Below are positions 36,801-48,163 of a stretch of 64,000 bases of DNA, piece after piece (positions within the stretch are counted from its first letter, which is position 1; the number at the start of each line of letters is the position of its first letter). The notes under the pieces were generated by a model. It saw only the letters and a list, made by a program, of their open reading frames with translations. It was not told where the DNA came from and did no database searches. Made by a program: the position numbers and the translations under genes. Source of the stretch: Peribolospora baueri (Eukaryota > Basidiomycota > Peribolosporomycetes > Peribolosporales > Peribolosporaceae); contig JAMDHS010000002.1 in assembly GCA_029717555.1 (NCBI GenBank), positions 372,001-436,000 on the forward strand. Direction: 5' to 3'.

Positions 36801-39800
36801 TCGGCACCACCGCGTTCACCGTCGCCCACTATGCGCTGGACGTTACCTACGAGACGGAGGGCTTTATCGAGAAGAACAGGGACACTGTTCCGGACGAGCA
36901 TCTCGCTCTGCTCAACAACACGACCAATTCTTTCCTCAAGGAGGTCTTGGACCGCGCCGTCGCGGTCGGCAACGCGAGCAAGCATGACTCTATCGCAGCT
37001 TCGCTTCCCAGTGAAGATGGCGGGCCCACCACGGTTAGCAAGCGCGCGAGCATGCTCATGGACGGCGGTAACAAGCCCGGCCTGCGCAAGGCGGGTGGCG
37101 TGATGAAGAAGCCGACGCTGGGTAGTATCTTCAAAGGGAGCTTGATCAGCCTCATGGATACGATCGACTCGACCAACGTGCATTACATCCGTTGCATCAA
37201 GCCCAACGAGAGCAAGAAGGCGTGGGAATTCGAACCCCAGCAAGTACTTGGCCAGCTTCGCGCTTGCGGTGTTCTGGAAACTATCAGGATCAGCTGTGCC
37301 GGTTACCCGAGCCGATGGACGTTTGCAGAGTTCGCGGAACGGTACTACATGCTCGTGAACTCGTCCAACTGGGGCATGGCGGACATCAAGGACCTCTCGA
37401 CGTTCATCCTTAGACAGACGATTAAGGACGAGGACAAGTACCAGGTCGGCCTCACCAAGATCTTCTTCCGCGCGGGCATGCTCGCTTTCCTCGAAGCAAA
37501 GCGCTCCGACCGACTGAATTACCTGGTGACCATCATCCAGAAGAACCTGCGCCGGTATATCGAGCAGAAGCACTACAATACCATGCGCTCCGCTGCCATC
37601 GTCATCCAGGCCTGGTGGAGGGGCATTCTCGCGCGCAGGTTCGCCGAGAGTGTGCGGAAGGAGACCTTCGCCACCAAGCTTCAAGTGGCCGCAAGGGGTT
37701 ACCTCCAGATGCGCAACTTCAGAAGCGCGAGGCAGGCTATCGTCAGGATCCAGAGCAGTGAGTAAACCCTTTGATGCCGATTATCGCTCTCTTCGCCTCT
37801 CCCTGCAAGGTAGATGACAAGTCGGTTCTGACCATGCTTTTCTATCTCTCTCAGTCGCTCGCGGGTGGTCGGTGCGCTCCAAGTTCGGCCAGCAAAAGAC
37901 GCACCTCGCCGCCACGCGCTTGCAATCGCTCATCCGAGGTTGCCTCGTCCGCCGGAGGGTCCACCACGACAAGAAGAAAATCATCTACCTGCAGTCCTGC
38001 TATCGCCGTCGTCTCGCCAAGCGCGAGCTCGCCGCTCTCCGTACGGAAGCCCGGTCCGTCTCGCACTACCAGGACGTATCATACAAGCTCGAGAACAAGG
38101 TTGTGGAGCTCACGCAAAACCTTCAGAAGCGGACGAAGGAGAACAAGGAGCTTGGCGCCAAGATCCGCTCCCTGGAGCAGCAGCTAAACATCTGGCAGGC
38201 CAAGCACGAGGAGCTCGATTCCAAGGCCAAAGGTCTCCAAGCCGAAATCGCGAAGCCCACGGTGCCGCTCAGCGAGTTCGAAGAGCTGGAGCGCGCCAAA
38301 GAGGAGCTGGATCGCCGATACAAGGAGTCGTCTAGGCGCATCACAGAACAGGATAATCGCATTTCCCAGCTCATGGCGGACATGGAGAAGCAGTCGCAGG
38401 AGATGGAAGCCAAGGCAAAGGCCATCACAGGTCAGCAGGAAGTGTCGGCTTCGGACGCAGAGACGATTACCAACCTCCGTGCCGAGGTGGCCTCCATCCG
38501 AGAGCAACTCAACCGAGCCAACGCGCTCAACGCCCTGCAGAAGAACTCGAACCGGGCGGACAACGCTCAGCCGCCGGTATTCAACATGGCCACCGGTCAG
38601 AACGGTTTCACCACTTCGAAGCGCCGTCCTCGGCGTCACAGCGACGCCACGGCGATCGAGAACGGTCCCGCCGAGCGAGACTCCACCGACGAAATGCTCA
38701 TGGCCGTCAAGCGCAGCGCCGCGAACGCCAACCGCCACGTCTCTGTCGCCTTCGGTCCCGACGGCGGACAAGCTGGCTTCCGCTCGCCTGGCGGCCGGCC
38801 GTACAAGAACGAATACGATGACCCGTCCGAGGAGATCATCAAGATCTTGGAGGCAGAGGAGATGTTGGATGAGGACGTCCTCTTCGGCCTTATCCGTAAC
38901 CTGCGCATTCCCGCTCCGAGCCTCACCAACCCGCCGAGTCCAAAGGAGGTCCTTTTCCCGGCCCACCTCATCAGCTTGGTCACGAACGAGATGTGGAAAT
39001 ACGGCTTGGTCAGGGAGAGCGAGCGCTTCTTGGCTAACGTCATGCAGACTATCCAGCAACATGTCATGGTGAGCGAGATGGACGTCGATGGGCTCCTTGG
39101 ATTATCTATACTGTCGATGCCTAATATGCGTTTTATTCTACCCGCCTCACCCTCATCCAGAGCTTCCAAGGCGACGACGCGATCGTGCCCGGCATCTTCT
39201 GGCTCTCGAACGTGCACGAGGTTTTGTCGTTCGTGTGCATCGCTGAGAGCGACATGCTTCAAGGCATCGGCCCGGGTGTCGACGGCGCCGCGCGGTCCTT
39301 CGAGTGGGGCGACTACGAGCGCCTGGTGACGATCGTCAAGCACGACTTGGACAGCCTCGAATACAATATCTACCACACCTGGATGCAGGAGGCGAAGAAG
39401 CGGCTGCACAAGATGGTCATTCCGGCCCTCGTTGAGAGCCAATCGCTTCCCGGCTTCGTGACGAGTGACTCGGGCGGAAGGCTCTTCAACCGCCTCTTGT
39501 CTGGCGCGTCTACACCAGCCTACACCATGGACGACATCCTCGGCATCCTCAACAGGGTGTGGAAGAGCTTGAAGAGCTACTATGTCGAGCAGTCCGTCGT
39601 ACAGCAGGTCGTCACCGAATTGCTCAAGCTCATTGGCGTCACCAGCTTTAACGATTTGCTCATGCGCCGCAACTTCTGCTCATGGAAACGAGGTGAGTCG
39701 TCAACTGTTTGCGAAGCCGAGGAGGAACAGTGACTGACTGAGGAAGTGGGCTTCCTTCGCCCGTCGGACTCAATCAATAGCGATGCAAATCCAGTACAAC

Positions 39801-40413
39801 ATCACACGCATCGAGGAGTGGTGCAAGTCGCATGACATGCCCGAGGGCACGCTCAACCTTGAGCATCTCATGCAGGCCACGAAGCTGCTGCAGCTCAAAA
39901 AGGCGACATTGAACGACATCGACATCATCTACGATGTATGCTGGATCCTCACCCCGACGCAGATTCAGAAGCTCATCAGCCATTACTATGTCGCTGACTA
40001 TGAGGTGAGCGAGCGACATCGCGTCGGCTTTGTGCTGGCAAAGTGGCTGTCTGACCTCGATGTATGGCCACTTGTGCTCTATACCGTCCTCCTCTTCAGA
40101 ACCCGATCTCACCGGAGATCCTCAAGGCGGTGGCCTCTCGTGTCGTGCCAAACGACCGGAACGACCACCTTCTTCTCCCGCCAGAGGTGGATGAGGCAGG
40201 ACCTTACGAGCTGCCTCTGCCGAGAGAAGTGACGGGCATCGAGACGTACGTGCCGTCGTACTTGCAGGTGCCGCACATTCGACGTGAGTACCTTTGTCGC
40301 CGCGTCTTTGTGACGTGCACAAGCGTCCTGCTTCTGTCTCTTTCGCTTTTTACGCACCCTGACCTTTCTTCTTCGCTTTCGCATATCCAGGTCTCGCCCT
40401 CACCGTCGCTTGA
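33886..40413 (+). CDS. MYO2: Class V myosin heavy chain
   Basis: This is an actin-based cargo motor for secretory vesicles and organelles. The start [19 protein letters not shown] leads to the SH3-like subdomain. The motor contains the P-loop [19 protein letters not shown] (split by an intron after GE), [20 protein letters not shown], and [15 protein letters not shown] motifs follow (for example [16 protein letters not shown] and [15 protein letters not shown]), then a coiled coil, then the globular cargo-binding/dilute domain ([16 protein letters not shown] to [16 protein letters not shown]). Exons of 28 nt (36122-36149) and 38 nt (36243-36280) occur in the motor. A disordered linker (about 38520-38850) joins coiled coil and tail. 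Length, near 1,600 residues, fits the family. Confidence 0.95.
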
Positions 40414-41164
40414 GGTCGATCTCATAAGCCCTTCTGAAGGGGGAATCACGCGTAAATAAATCGTCTGACAGCTGTTTCCACATCGAGCAACCTCTCGTCA
40501 CTCTTCTCTTGCCGTGTGGGACTTCCCATCCCATTGCTCGTACGCCACGTCCCACCTTTCTACCCGTCGACCCTTCTCTTCCTGATCCTATCTGCCTTGC
40601 TGCTCCTTCCCCCTTCATGCCCCTTGACGAGCCCTTCGATAGGAACGACCCTCACCTCCGGCGTCTTGACCTTTACCTCTTCTTCTTCCTTCAGCGTTCA
40701 TTGTACGTTTAGATGACGATCGGCTCTTTTCTCGTTTGTGGCTTCCGCGAGGGCCATTCCGTTTGTGTGGAATGGAATGATTGGAATGAACAGGTGTGCT
40801 CATCACGATTGCATCCAAGGGGCCCCGGAGAAATGACCCGATTTTTGGCCGGCCGTCCTGGTCTCGAATCGGAACGGGCGCTGCCGCAGTCGACGAGTCC
40901 GGGGCGTCACCACCCGAATTTGGTGTTCACCCGCACCCGGCGACTTCAATTCCCGGCCACCACCCAGCTTTGATCCATTTCCGACCCTCGACACCGTGCT
41001 CCTTATCATCGGTCCCTTTCTTCCCCTTCCTTCTCTCTGTCTCTGCCTCTCGCGTCCATCTGCCCATACGCACGCCCCACTCTCTGCGCATGCCTCACTT
41101 GGACTGCCGCTGAGCCGCCGCGGATCCGAACAGGGAACGAAGGTCGCGAAGACCAGAAAGAAGC
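40414..41164. other. Intergenic region after myosin V
   Basis: This is the 3' flank of myosin V, then a CT-rich leader for the next gene. No coding region, repeat or RNA gene was recognised. Confidence 0.45.
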
Positions 41165-43429
41165 ATGTCGTCCACGTCCAACGGTCTCTTCGGTCCCCCG
41201 CACTCGCATGGAGGTGGTGGGAGCCACAGCCAGCAGCAGCATCAACAACCTCCTCCATACGGAGGCTCTTCTTATCCTGCTTATGGCGCGACATCGTCAA
41301 ACGGCACTGGCAACGGCGAAGGTGCAGGATCAGGACGCTCCGAGGTCAGGGAGATTGTAGAGGCGGTGGAGAAGATGTCGTCGACGTTGAGTGGTCAGGT
41401 GGGTGTGCAAACCGCCTTGCTCGTTCGGTCAGGTTTGGATTGGATTTCTCTCGTGCATGGTGGAATCTTTTGGAAAGATGTTGCCCGACCTTCATGAGCC
41501 GAGCGTCGGGCATCCCAGGCTGTTGATTTTCTGAACGCGCATCTCCTCTTCCTATTTCTTCTTTTCTCTTCTTATCAGCTCAATATGCTTTCTACTCAGC
41601 TTGCCGGGATGGTCGCTCTTACCAGTCGTTTGATTGAGGTGGGTTCTTGCGTCCCCGCTTGGCCGACCTGCGGCACTGTCTTCACGTGCGCCGCCCTCAG
41701 GCTTCGTCTCGCTTTGTCGGTCCTTATATGCTTCCTTCATCGGTGCATTTCAGATCCAACAACTTGCGGCCAGTCAACCCCGACAGCCGCCCACACCTGT
41801 GTCTGCACCGGCGGCCCCATCAGCTCCGCCCACACCCTTGACCGCAAATGCACCTCCTGCCCAGGCAACCCCTTTCACACCTACGACTTCGAGCGCTAGC
41901 ATAACGGCAGCTGCTATACAGACTGTCGCTGCTGCTGGAGTATTTCCTCAACATCATCCGCATCATCACTCTCCCGAACCCAACTTGCCTTCCCGAGCCC
42001 CAGGTCCTAGCACCAGCTCGAGCGAGTCGATATCTCGAGGAGCGCCCACGTACTCTCCAGACGACTACCGGTACTGGCTCATGCAACCTTCCCCAGCGCA
42101 GCGATCTCCTGACGATCGCCCGACCAAGTACCCCACTATGCATTTGGCCAAGATGCATTACAAACAGGTATCGGGACGGCCTTCGTCGACGTTGGGTCGA
42201 TTGCCGCTGAAGGAGTATCTGGAGGCACCTCCGGACGAGTACTTGCTGATTAGGGTAAGTGTGACACAAGAAAGTAGCCGAACTTCACTGTTTGCCTATT
42301 CGACTTGGATTCAGTCAGGCATTCATCCATTTCTTCGTCGTCTTTATTCACCTTTACTCTCACTGCACTCAGAAAAGCGCTCGAAAAGTGTATCAAGATT
42401 TTCTTGAGCCGCTCGTCAGGGCCGCAAAGCAGCCCAGCGACCGGATGCAAGCTGCCATCAACAGGTTGGAGCACGTGCACCCTTTGCTCACCAGATGTGA
42501 CGGACATTGGAAGGCCAGAGCCTTGCTCTCGCAAGTGTTGGACAACGCTATTGATGAAGACGTGCGTTGCGGCCAAGCGAGACTTTTACATCACTCCATG
42601 CATTATCCTGTCTATGCTCGTATTCATTTCGACTTTGCTCTCTGATTTGTCTTCTTGCAGCACTCAAAGAGCGCGGAGCGGGCGTCGGCCACGGCGGCGT
42701 TTGATGGAACGAATCGTGGAGATGCTTCCGGATCTTCGTCATCACAGAGTGAGCGCAATTAGGATTGCTGCTCCATCATCTGGACCTTTTCTGGCTCAGT
42801 GGCCCTTTCAAACAATACCCTTCTGTCTTCTCTCTCCGCTTACTCTCAGTCACGGGACACAAGCGTACTGCAGAGCCAGAGCAGTCGCCGTCCACGGCGG
42901 CGCCCCGCAAGCGAGGTCGTCCACCGAAGAATGCCCCTGCACCCATAGCTACGGCCTCGGTCCCAACCTCAGGAACGCAAATTGTCCATCCACACAGCAC
43001 TGGCCAACAGACTTCCCCTTCCCACGCGCACAGCCAACCCTACCCACTAACGCGACATCTTTCGCAAACGCACTTCCAACAGCACCCCGGTGTGCAATCA
43101 TCCTCGTCTCCCAACGTTGTCCACAACCATCACTTGCAGCAGCAGCGGCAACATTCGTCGGCTGCTTCCCTGGCTGGACAACAAAGTGGTGGAGGACATC
43201 ATCATCATCCCCCTTTGCCTGGTGAACAGGTGCGTTCTAGCGCTGGACGGGCAGAGGTGCAGTCATCGTTGTATGTGCATGTCTGATCGACGAACTGACG
43301 ACCGTTTCATCTATGTATCTCCGCCCTTCGTTCACTTCCTCCCAATCACAGCCACGCTGGCTCCCAGGCATGAACTGGCTGAGTAGAGACGGCGCTTTAG
43401 GTCAGGCTCTCAATGCTGGACGCCATTAA
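41165..43429 (+). CDS. Uncharacterised AT-hook protein with low-complexity regions
   Basis: I do not recognise this family. It begins MSSTSNGLFGPPHSHGGGG; an early helical segment (EVREIVEAVEKMSSTLSGQ, then LNMLSTQLAGMVALTSRLIE) may form a coiled coil. A Pro/Ala/Thr-rich region follows, then a more conserved-looking central block (YPTMHLAKMHYKQV through SARKVYQDFLEPLVRAAK to WKARALLSQVLDNAID). An AT-hook (RKRGRPPKNAP) suggests binding to the minor groove of AT-rich DNA. The rest is Gln/His/Ser-rich, and the last exon encodes PRWLPGMNWLSRDGALGQ to a TAA at 43427-43429. At least six introns are inferred. The layout suits a fungal transcriptional or chromatin regulator, but the function is unknown. 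Confidence 0.6.
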
Positions 43430-43766
43430 GGTGGTCGATCGCGGGTGGATGGTATACTGTGAATCATGGACACTTTCTTCCTTGCCGCTTGTGCTTCGTC
43501 GACCCTTCGTTTTCATCGCGTGTTCCGGAGTGCGGACGTTCGTCTCGGTTCTTTGTCATTCCTTTTCTCCTGGTGCATTCTAGTCAAGGTCTTCTTGCTT
43601 TCCTCTCTCCATCATCCTAGTGCCGCCTTTAGGGACCTGTTGCAATGACCTCAGTTTGTACCGCCCCCGCTCCCCGCGTGATGTGTACCCTTGTGCACAC
43701 GCATGTGGGCATGAGTGATCGTTACAAGGATGATGATGTTGATGGGGCCGACATGTCAAAGGGACA
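43430..43766. other. Intergenic flank between AT-hook gene and retroelement fossil
   Basis: This is the presumed 3' flank of the AT-hook gene. It contains a GT/CA-rich patch near 43680-43715 and a repeated ACATGTCA at about 43751-43769 next to the start of the LTR-like sequence. Nothing else is visible. Confidence 0.4.
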
Positions 43767-43906
43767 TGTCACGGTACCTGGCCCAGATCACCATGTAGGC
43801 TAGGTGGTCATGTGATCGGTGAAGGGCGTGGATATCCATCGCAGCCCCTACCGATCAATATGGAATCCAGTAGTCTTCCTCCATCTCCTCTCTTGGGTGC
43901 GTTACA
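43767..43906 (+). repeat. LTR-like repeat, plus orientation
   Basis: This begins TGTCACGGTACC and appears to end TTACA, so TG...CA as in LTRs, about 140 bp. Its first 38 bp (43767-43804) recur exactly in reverse complement at 45505-45542, and similarity resumes further in (GGATATCCATCGCAGCCCC). The 3' limit is inferred from the TG...CA rule. Confidence 0.65.
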
Positions 43907-45429
43907 TGGCGACGCCAGCAGGGTACCCCAACCTATAGCAACCAGAAGCGATATTCAGAGGGGAGACTAACCTTGACCCATTTTTTTTCCAACGCACCCA
44001 CCGAGCCACACGCTCAAGCCGCGACAACGTCCCAACGCCTACGCCCAAATGATGCCCACGACGAGAGCCGAGGTCGTCGCGTGAGAAGCGAGGGCGGCGG
44101 ATGAGATGACAGAGGCCCCAAGCTGGTGTCCCGACTGACCGCCGCGCTCGCACAAGCGTCGAGCAAAGCGTCGCAGAGCGGTCCCCGCGAGTCAATGATC
44201 CGAACGGACGCGTGCGTCGGAACCGTCTTGCGAAATTCGCGGCCACAGCCAAGCGACGTCCTGTCCGCCTTGGCGACGATCACGTCGTCCGCGTGGCGAA
44301 CCGGTTCGGCGCTCAGAGGGGACGAGCGGCCCGTCACGCTGCTGTATGCCGAGGGGTCGACCTTCTCACGGAGAGCTGAGGCGGGCGTCTTCATCGGTCG
44401 GAGACGTCGGATCCAGGGACGGGAGGAAGGTCGGCTTGACGTCCGTCCAGCCTGCAGAGCCGGGTCGTGGGGTGTCGATGGGAGCGGAGGGTCGTTCCCC
44501 CCGACGCGGGCAGGGACATGGCGGGTGGATCGACGGCCGATGGGCGGACTGGGGAAGGCGTCGAGCGGGCGCCGTGCAGCGTCTCAACGCAGTTCTTGAA
44601 CCGGATGAAGATCTCAGCCGTCCGCGACTTCGGCGCCATGAAAGCGAGTGTCGTATAGTGCGTCGCATCGTCGACGAAGTTGACGGCGTATCGGACGTTA
44701 CCGATGTCTTCGACTTGCATCGGTCCGCAGAGGTCCGAATGAATGAGATCGAGTGGTTTTTCTGACGTCGTTTGACTGTCGGGAAGTGGTAGCCGCTTTT
44801 GTTTGCTAATCTGGCAAGCCGTGCACATTTCGTCATCTTGAGCGCTGTTCTCACCATATTTCTCGGCACATGCCGGACGATTATGAATACGCAACCTCTT
44901 CGGATCGACGACCATAAAGGGCAGCCAAGTTGGGCATATGGACGAGGATCGTGGACGTATCGTTTCCGAGCCTCAAACGGCACACTCCAGAAGATCACGT
45001 TCACGAACGTCCTTTACGACCGGACGACGGACAACAGTCTGTTGTCGGTGACATACTTGGTACGAAACTTTGGCGCCAACATCACAATCGATACCGAAGG
45101 AGCAAGCATCCGCGATAGTGAAGGAGAGTTCGCACGCGGTATATGGGACGGTCGAGGCAAACCTTGCCTTTCTCTTGTTCGAAGCCTTCTGGCTGCTCCA
45201 TGTAGATCTCCTTGTCGATATCGCCTTGTAGGTACGCAGCAACGACGTCCCATTGTGCGATGCCGAGATTGAGGTTGACGGCGAGCGAACGTCTCTTCGT
45301 AGTCTATGCCTTCTCTTTGCAAGAAGCCTCTTGCGACGAGCCTAGCTTTGAAACGGTTGATGCGACCGTGTTCGTCTCATTTAAGCTTCCATACCCATTT
45401 GAAAAAAAAAGGTTACGGCTCGTCGTCCA

Positions 45430-45542
45430 GGTGGCAGACTACTGTATTCCATGGTGATTGGTGGGGGCTGCGATGGATATCCAGGCCCTCCAACGTTCAC
45501 ACGGCCTAGCCTACATGGTGATCTGGGCCAGGTACCGTGACA
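45430..45542 (-). repeat. LTR-like repeat, minus orientation, partial
   Basis: Read on the minus strand from 45542, it matches the plus-strand copy over 38 identical bases, then after a divergent stretch again over GGATATCCATCGCAGCCCC and the following ATGGAAT...CAGTAGTCT block. It appears shortened and runs directly into reverse-transcriptase sequence. Confidence 0.65.
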
Positions 45543-45815
45543 CAAAGGCGGACGAGCGGTCCGTTTCGAACCCTGCGAGCCCTCGATTTCCAAGGAGTTA
45601 GCCCCTGCTTCAGTGTTTCGTACTGTCCACACTCCTCTTCAGTGAGAGAGTTCAAGTTCTGTGCTCGCCCAGCCCATCGGTCTGAAATGAGGCGCAAGCA
45701 ACAGTTTAAAGTTTCAATTTCCGAATCGTCCAGAATCGCATCGACGTCAAAGGATGGATATGTTTGTGTCCCCGACAGTCTGTACCGACTACAGACGCGC
45801 GAACGGTGTGGATTG

Positions 45816-47919
45816 CTACTTCTCCGAGAGCGCAGCGACGCCGGGAAGGACCTTGCCCTCGAGGAGCTCCAGACTGGCACCTGTAAGGGGAAGAAAGCAG
45901 GAGACAGAAGGGAGGTTACGAGAGCAGGGCCACTGAGTCAGGCAGGAACCAAAGATCATAATGTGTAACTGAGATTAGTTCGAGCACTCACCGCCACCTG
46001 ATCGGATTATTAAAGTAGAGCGCGTGGAAGACGAAGTCGGTCGGTCAGAAAATCGGGTAGTAACGGCCCTCGAATGAAAAGGCCAGAAGCCAGACGCGAC
46101 CGCCCTCTCACTCACCGGTAGAAACGTGGCTGAGCCCCTCCTCGCCGCCGAACTTGGCGACGACGGTGGCGGTGTCACCGCCACCAACAATGACGGTCGC
46201 GCCCTTCTTCTCCGCCTCGAGGGCGGCATCGAGCATGGCCTTGGATCCGTTGGCAAAGTTGGGGAACTCGAACACGCCCGGGGGACCGTTCCAGAGAATA
46301 GTCTTGGACTTGAGGATCGTCTCGCGGAAGAGCTCGATCGACTTCGGGCCAACGTCGAGACCGAGATGGCCATCGGGGATGCCAGTCTCGTCCGTTGCAG
46401 TGCCGACCTGAGGACAAACGTAGAAAGCGAAAGAAAAGACGGGAAACGGTGCGCCAAATGCCATATAGTGTCAGTATGGAAGGGCCGGATTCCCTCAAGG
46501 CAGTCATAGTTCCACAAAATAACATACCTTGGCATCCTTGTCGAACTTGTCGCCCGTAACGTAATCGACGGGCAAAACCAGCTCAACGTTGTTCTTCTTG
46601 GCCTTCTCGAGGAGCGCCTCCACCTTCTTGGAGCCTTCCTCATCGAAAAGGGAGTTGCCGATCTATGGCCCGCGGAGAAGCAGTCCGAGGAGAGGCGTCG
46701 CCTTGTGAGCAACTCTTGTCCGTTGGAAGCTTATAACGCGGGAACAAAGGCGAACGCACCTTGACGCCGAAAGCGGCCTTCTTGAAAGTGAATGCCATGC
46801 CGCCGCCGATGATCATGGCGTTGACCTAGGTCGTGCAGTTAAAGAAAGTACATATCAGTCGAGCCTTCGTTCTAACCACCTAGGCGGTACTCATCCTCAC
46901 ATACCTTATCGAGCATGTTCTCGATGAGTTGGATCTTGTCTGAGATCTTGGCACCGCCGAGGATGGCGAGGAAAGGTCGCTCGGGGCTCTCCAGAGCCTT
47001 GGCGAAGAAGTCCAGCTCCTTCTTCATGAGAAAACCAGAAGCCTTCTGGGGCAGCTCGATGCCGACCATGGAAGAGTGTGCGCGGTGGGCGGTGCCGAAG
47101 GCATCGTTCACGTACACGTCTCCGAGGCTCGTTAGGCTCTTGCGGAACTCGGCCACCTTGGCAGGGTCGGCCTTGACCTTCTGGCCATCGGGGCCCTTGG
47201 CAGAGCCCTCCTCCTCAATGTGGAAGCGGAGGTTCTCCAACAAGAGAACCGAGCCGGCCGGGGCGTCCTTCACTGCCTTCTCCGCTTCCGGGCCGACGCA
47301 GTCAGGGACGAAGATGACGGGCCTGCCAAGGAGCTCGGATACCTTGCTGGCGACCGGCTTGAGGGAGTACTTGGGGTTCGGCTTACCGTCCGGACGGCCG
47401 AGGTGGGACATGAGGATGACCTTGGAGGCACCTGAAGAAAGAGGCCCAAAGCGGACGACGTTACCATTGGAGATTCCAAGGTCGGCTCATTGTCGTCGCT
47501 TGAGTCAAAGACAGGACGAGTGGACGACGAGATAAACAAAGGTCGTCTTTTGTTTCACGCACCCTGCTCGATCGCGTACTTGATCGTGGGAAGGGCAGCC
47601 ACGATACGCTGAAGTTTCGAGAAGAGGTAGGACAAAAGCAAGTGAGTACATGCGCCCTCAGTCTTTAGCTTGTGGGAATTTTTCTTCTGCATAAAGAAAG
47701 ACAACTCAACCCACCTGAGGGTTGGTAATGCGGTCGCCATCCATAGGGACGTTGAAGTCAACCCTGCCAAGGGAAGCACAACGGGGAATGCACGGGTGAT
47801 CTATGTGAGTGTCATAGTACGCTTCATGGATGATAAATAAGGTTGAGCACAAACCTGATAAGGACGGACTTGCCCTTGAGGTCGACGTCAGTGATGGCAA
47901 GCTTCTTGGAGAGAGACAT
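45816..47919 (-). CDS. PGK1: Phosphoglycerate kinase
   Basis: This glycolytic enzyme makes ATP and 3-phosphoglycerate from 1,3-bisphosphoglycerate and ADP. The start at 47919 gives [19 protein letters not shown], then [44 protein letters not shown] and [16 protein letters not shown] are substrate-site segments. [30 protein letters not shown] and [10 protein letters not shown] belong to the nucleotide domain. Near the C terminus the invariant [14 protein letters not shown] loop is assembled from three exons: ...HVST plus one base (to 46116), a 6-nt exon GTGGCG (45997-45992), and [21 protein letters not shown] (45880-45816). Both flanking introns have GTGAGT donors. Skipping the small exon keeps the frame but removes two glycines. 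It is divergent from the bL27m gene, with 244 bp between starts. Confidence 0.96.
45992..45997 (-). other. PGK1: Six-nucleotide microexon of PGK1
   Basis: On the minus strand the sequence reads ...CCGATCAG, GTGGCG, GTGAGTGC..., a 6-nt exon with a good acceptor and donor. Flanking introns are 118 nt (46115-45998) and 111 nt (45991-45881). With it, codons G|GT GGC G|GT encode the three glycines of the conserved nucleotide-binding loop. It is a part of the PGK1 gene, listed separately because exon callers would miss it. Confidence 0.85.
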
Positions 47920-48163
47920 GGCTGTTGCTTCTGCTTGTTACTGTTCGGATGGCGAACGGAGGTGAGATGAGGAAGTCTGGGAAGGAACTAAGCTTAGATC
48001 CCAGATCGACTTGTGAAAGAGGCCACCGATCGCACACGTGCTCAGCGACTGCGGCACATGGGAAGTGAGCGATTCCACTTTCTTCCCGATACCCACGGAC
48101 CACCTTGCAAGGTAGTCCTTCGCCTTTCTCGTCCACCGTTTCACCCCATCGCTCACTTCGGCC

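Larger units (their letters stand above)
43767..45542. mobile_element. Ty1/copia LTR retrotransposon fossil, scrambled and broken
   Basis: Pieces of a copia-type element lie in mixed orientation. LTR-like sequence occurs at both ends in opposite orientations. A protease/pre-integrase segment on the plus strand is at about 44886-45130 (for example ITFTNVLYDRTTDNSLLSV). An integrase piece with its zinc-binding end is on the minus strand at about 44600-44915 (for example HSDLCGPMQVEDIGNVRY). The beginning of a reverse transcriptase is on the minus strand at about 45175-45400. Order and orientation do not match an intact gag-pol, and most of the element is missing. It is a fossil with several rearrangements, either one element inverted internally or two copies recombined. 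The LTR-like copies differ at several sites outside a 38-bp identical core, suggesting an older rather than very recent insertion. Confidence 0.85.

Noticed and set aside
36701-37684. Long minus-strand open frame of 327 codons opposite the myosin V motor
   Set aside because: It is a shadow of the myosin coding strand in GC-rich sequence; the plus-strand protein is unmistakable and the antisense product has no known domain.
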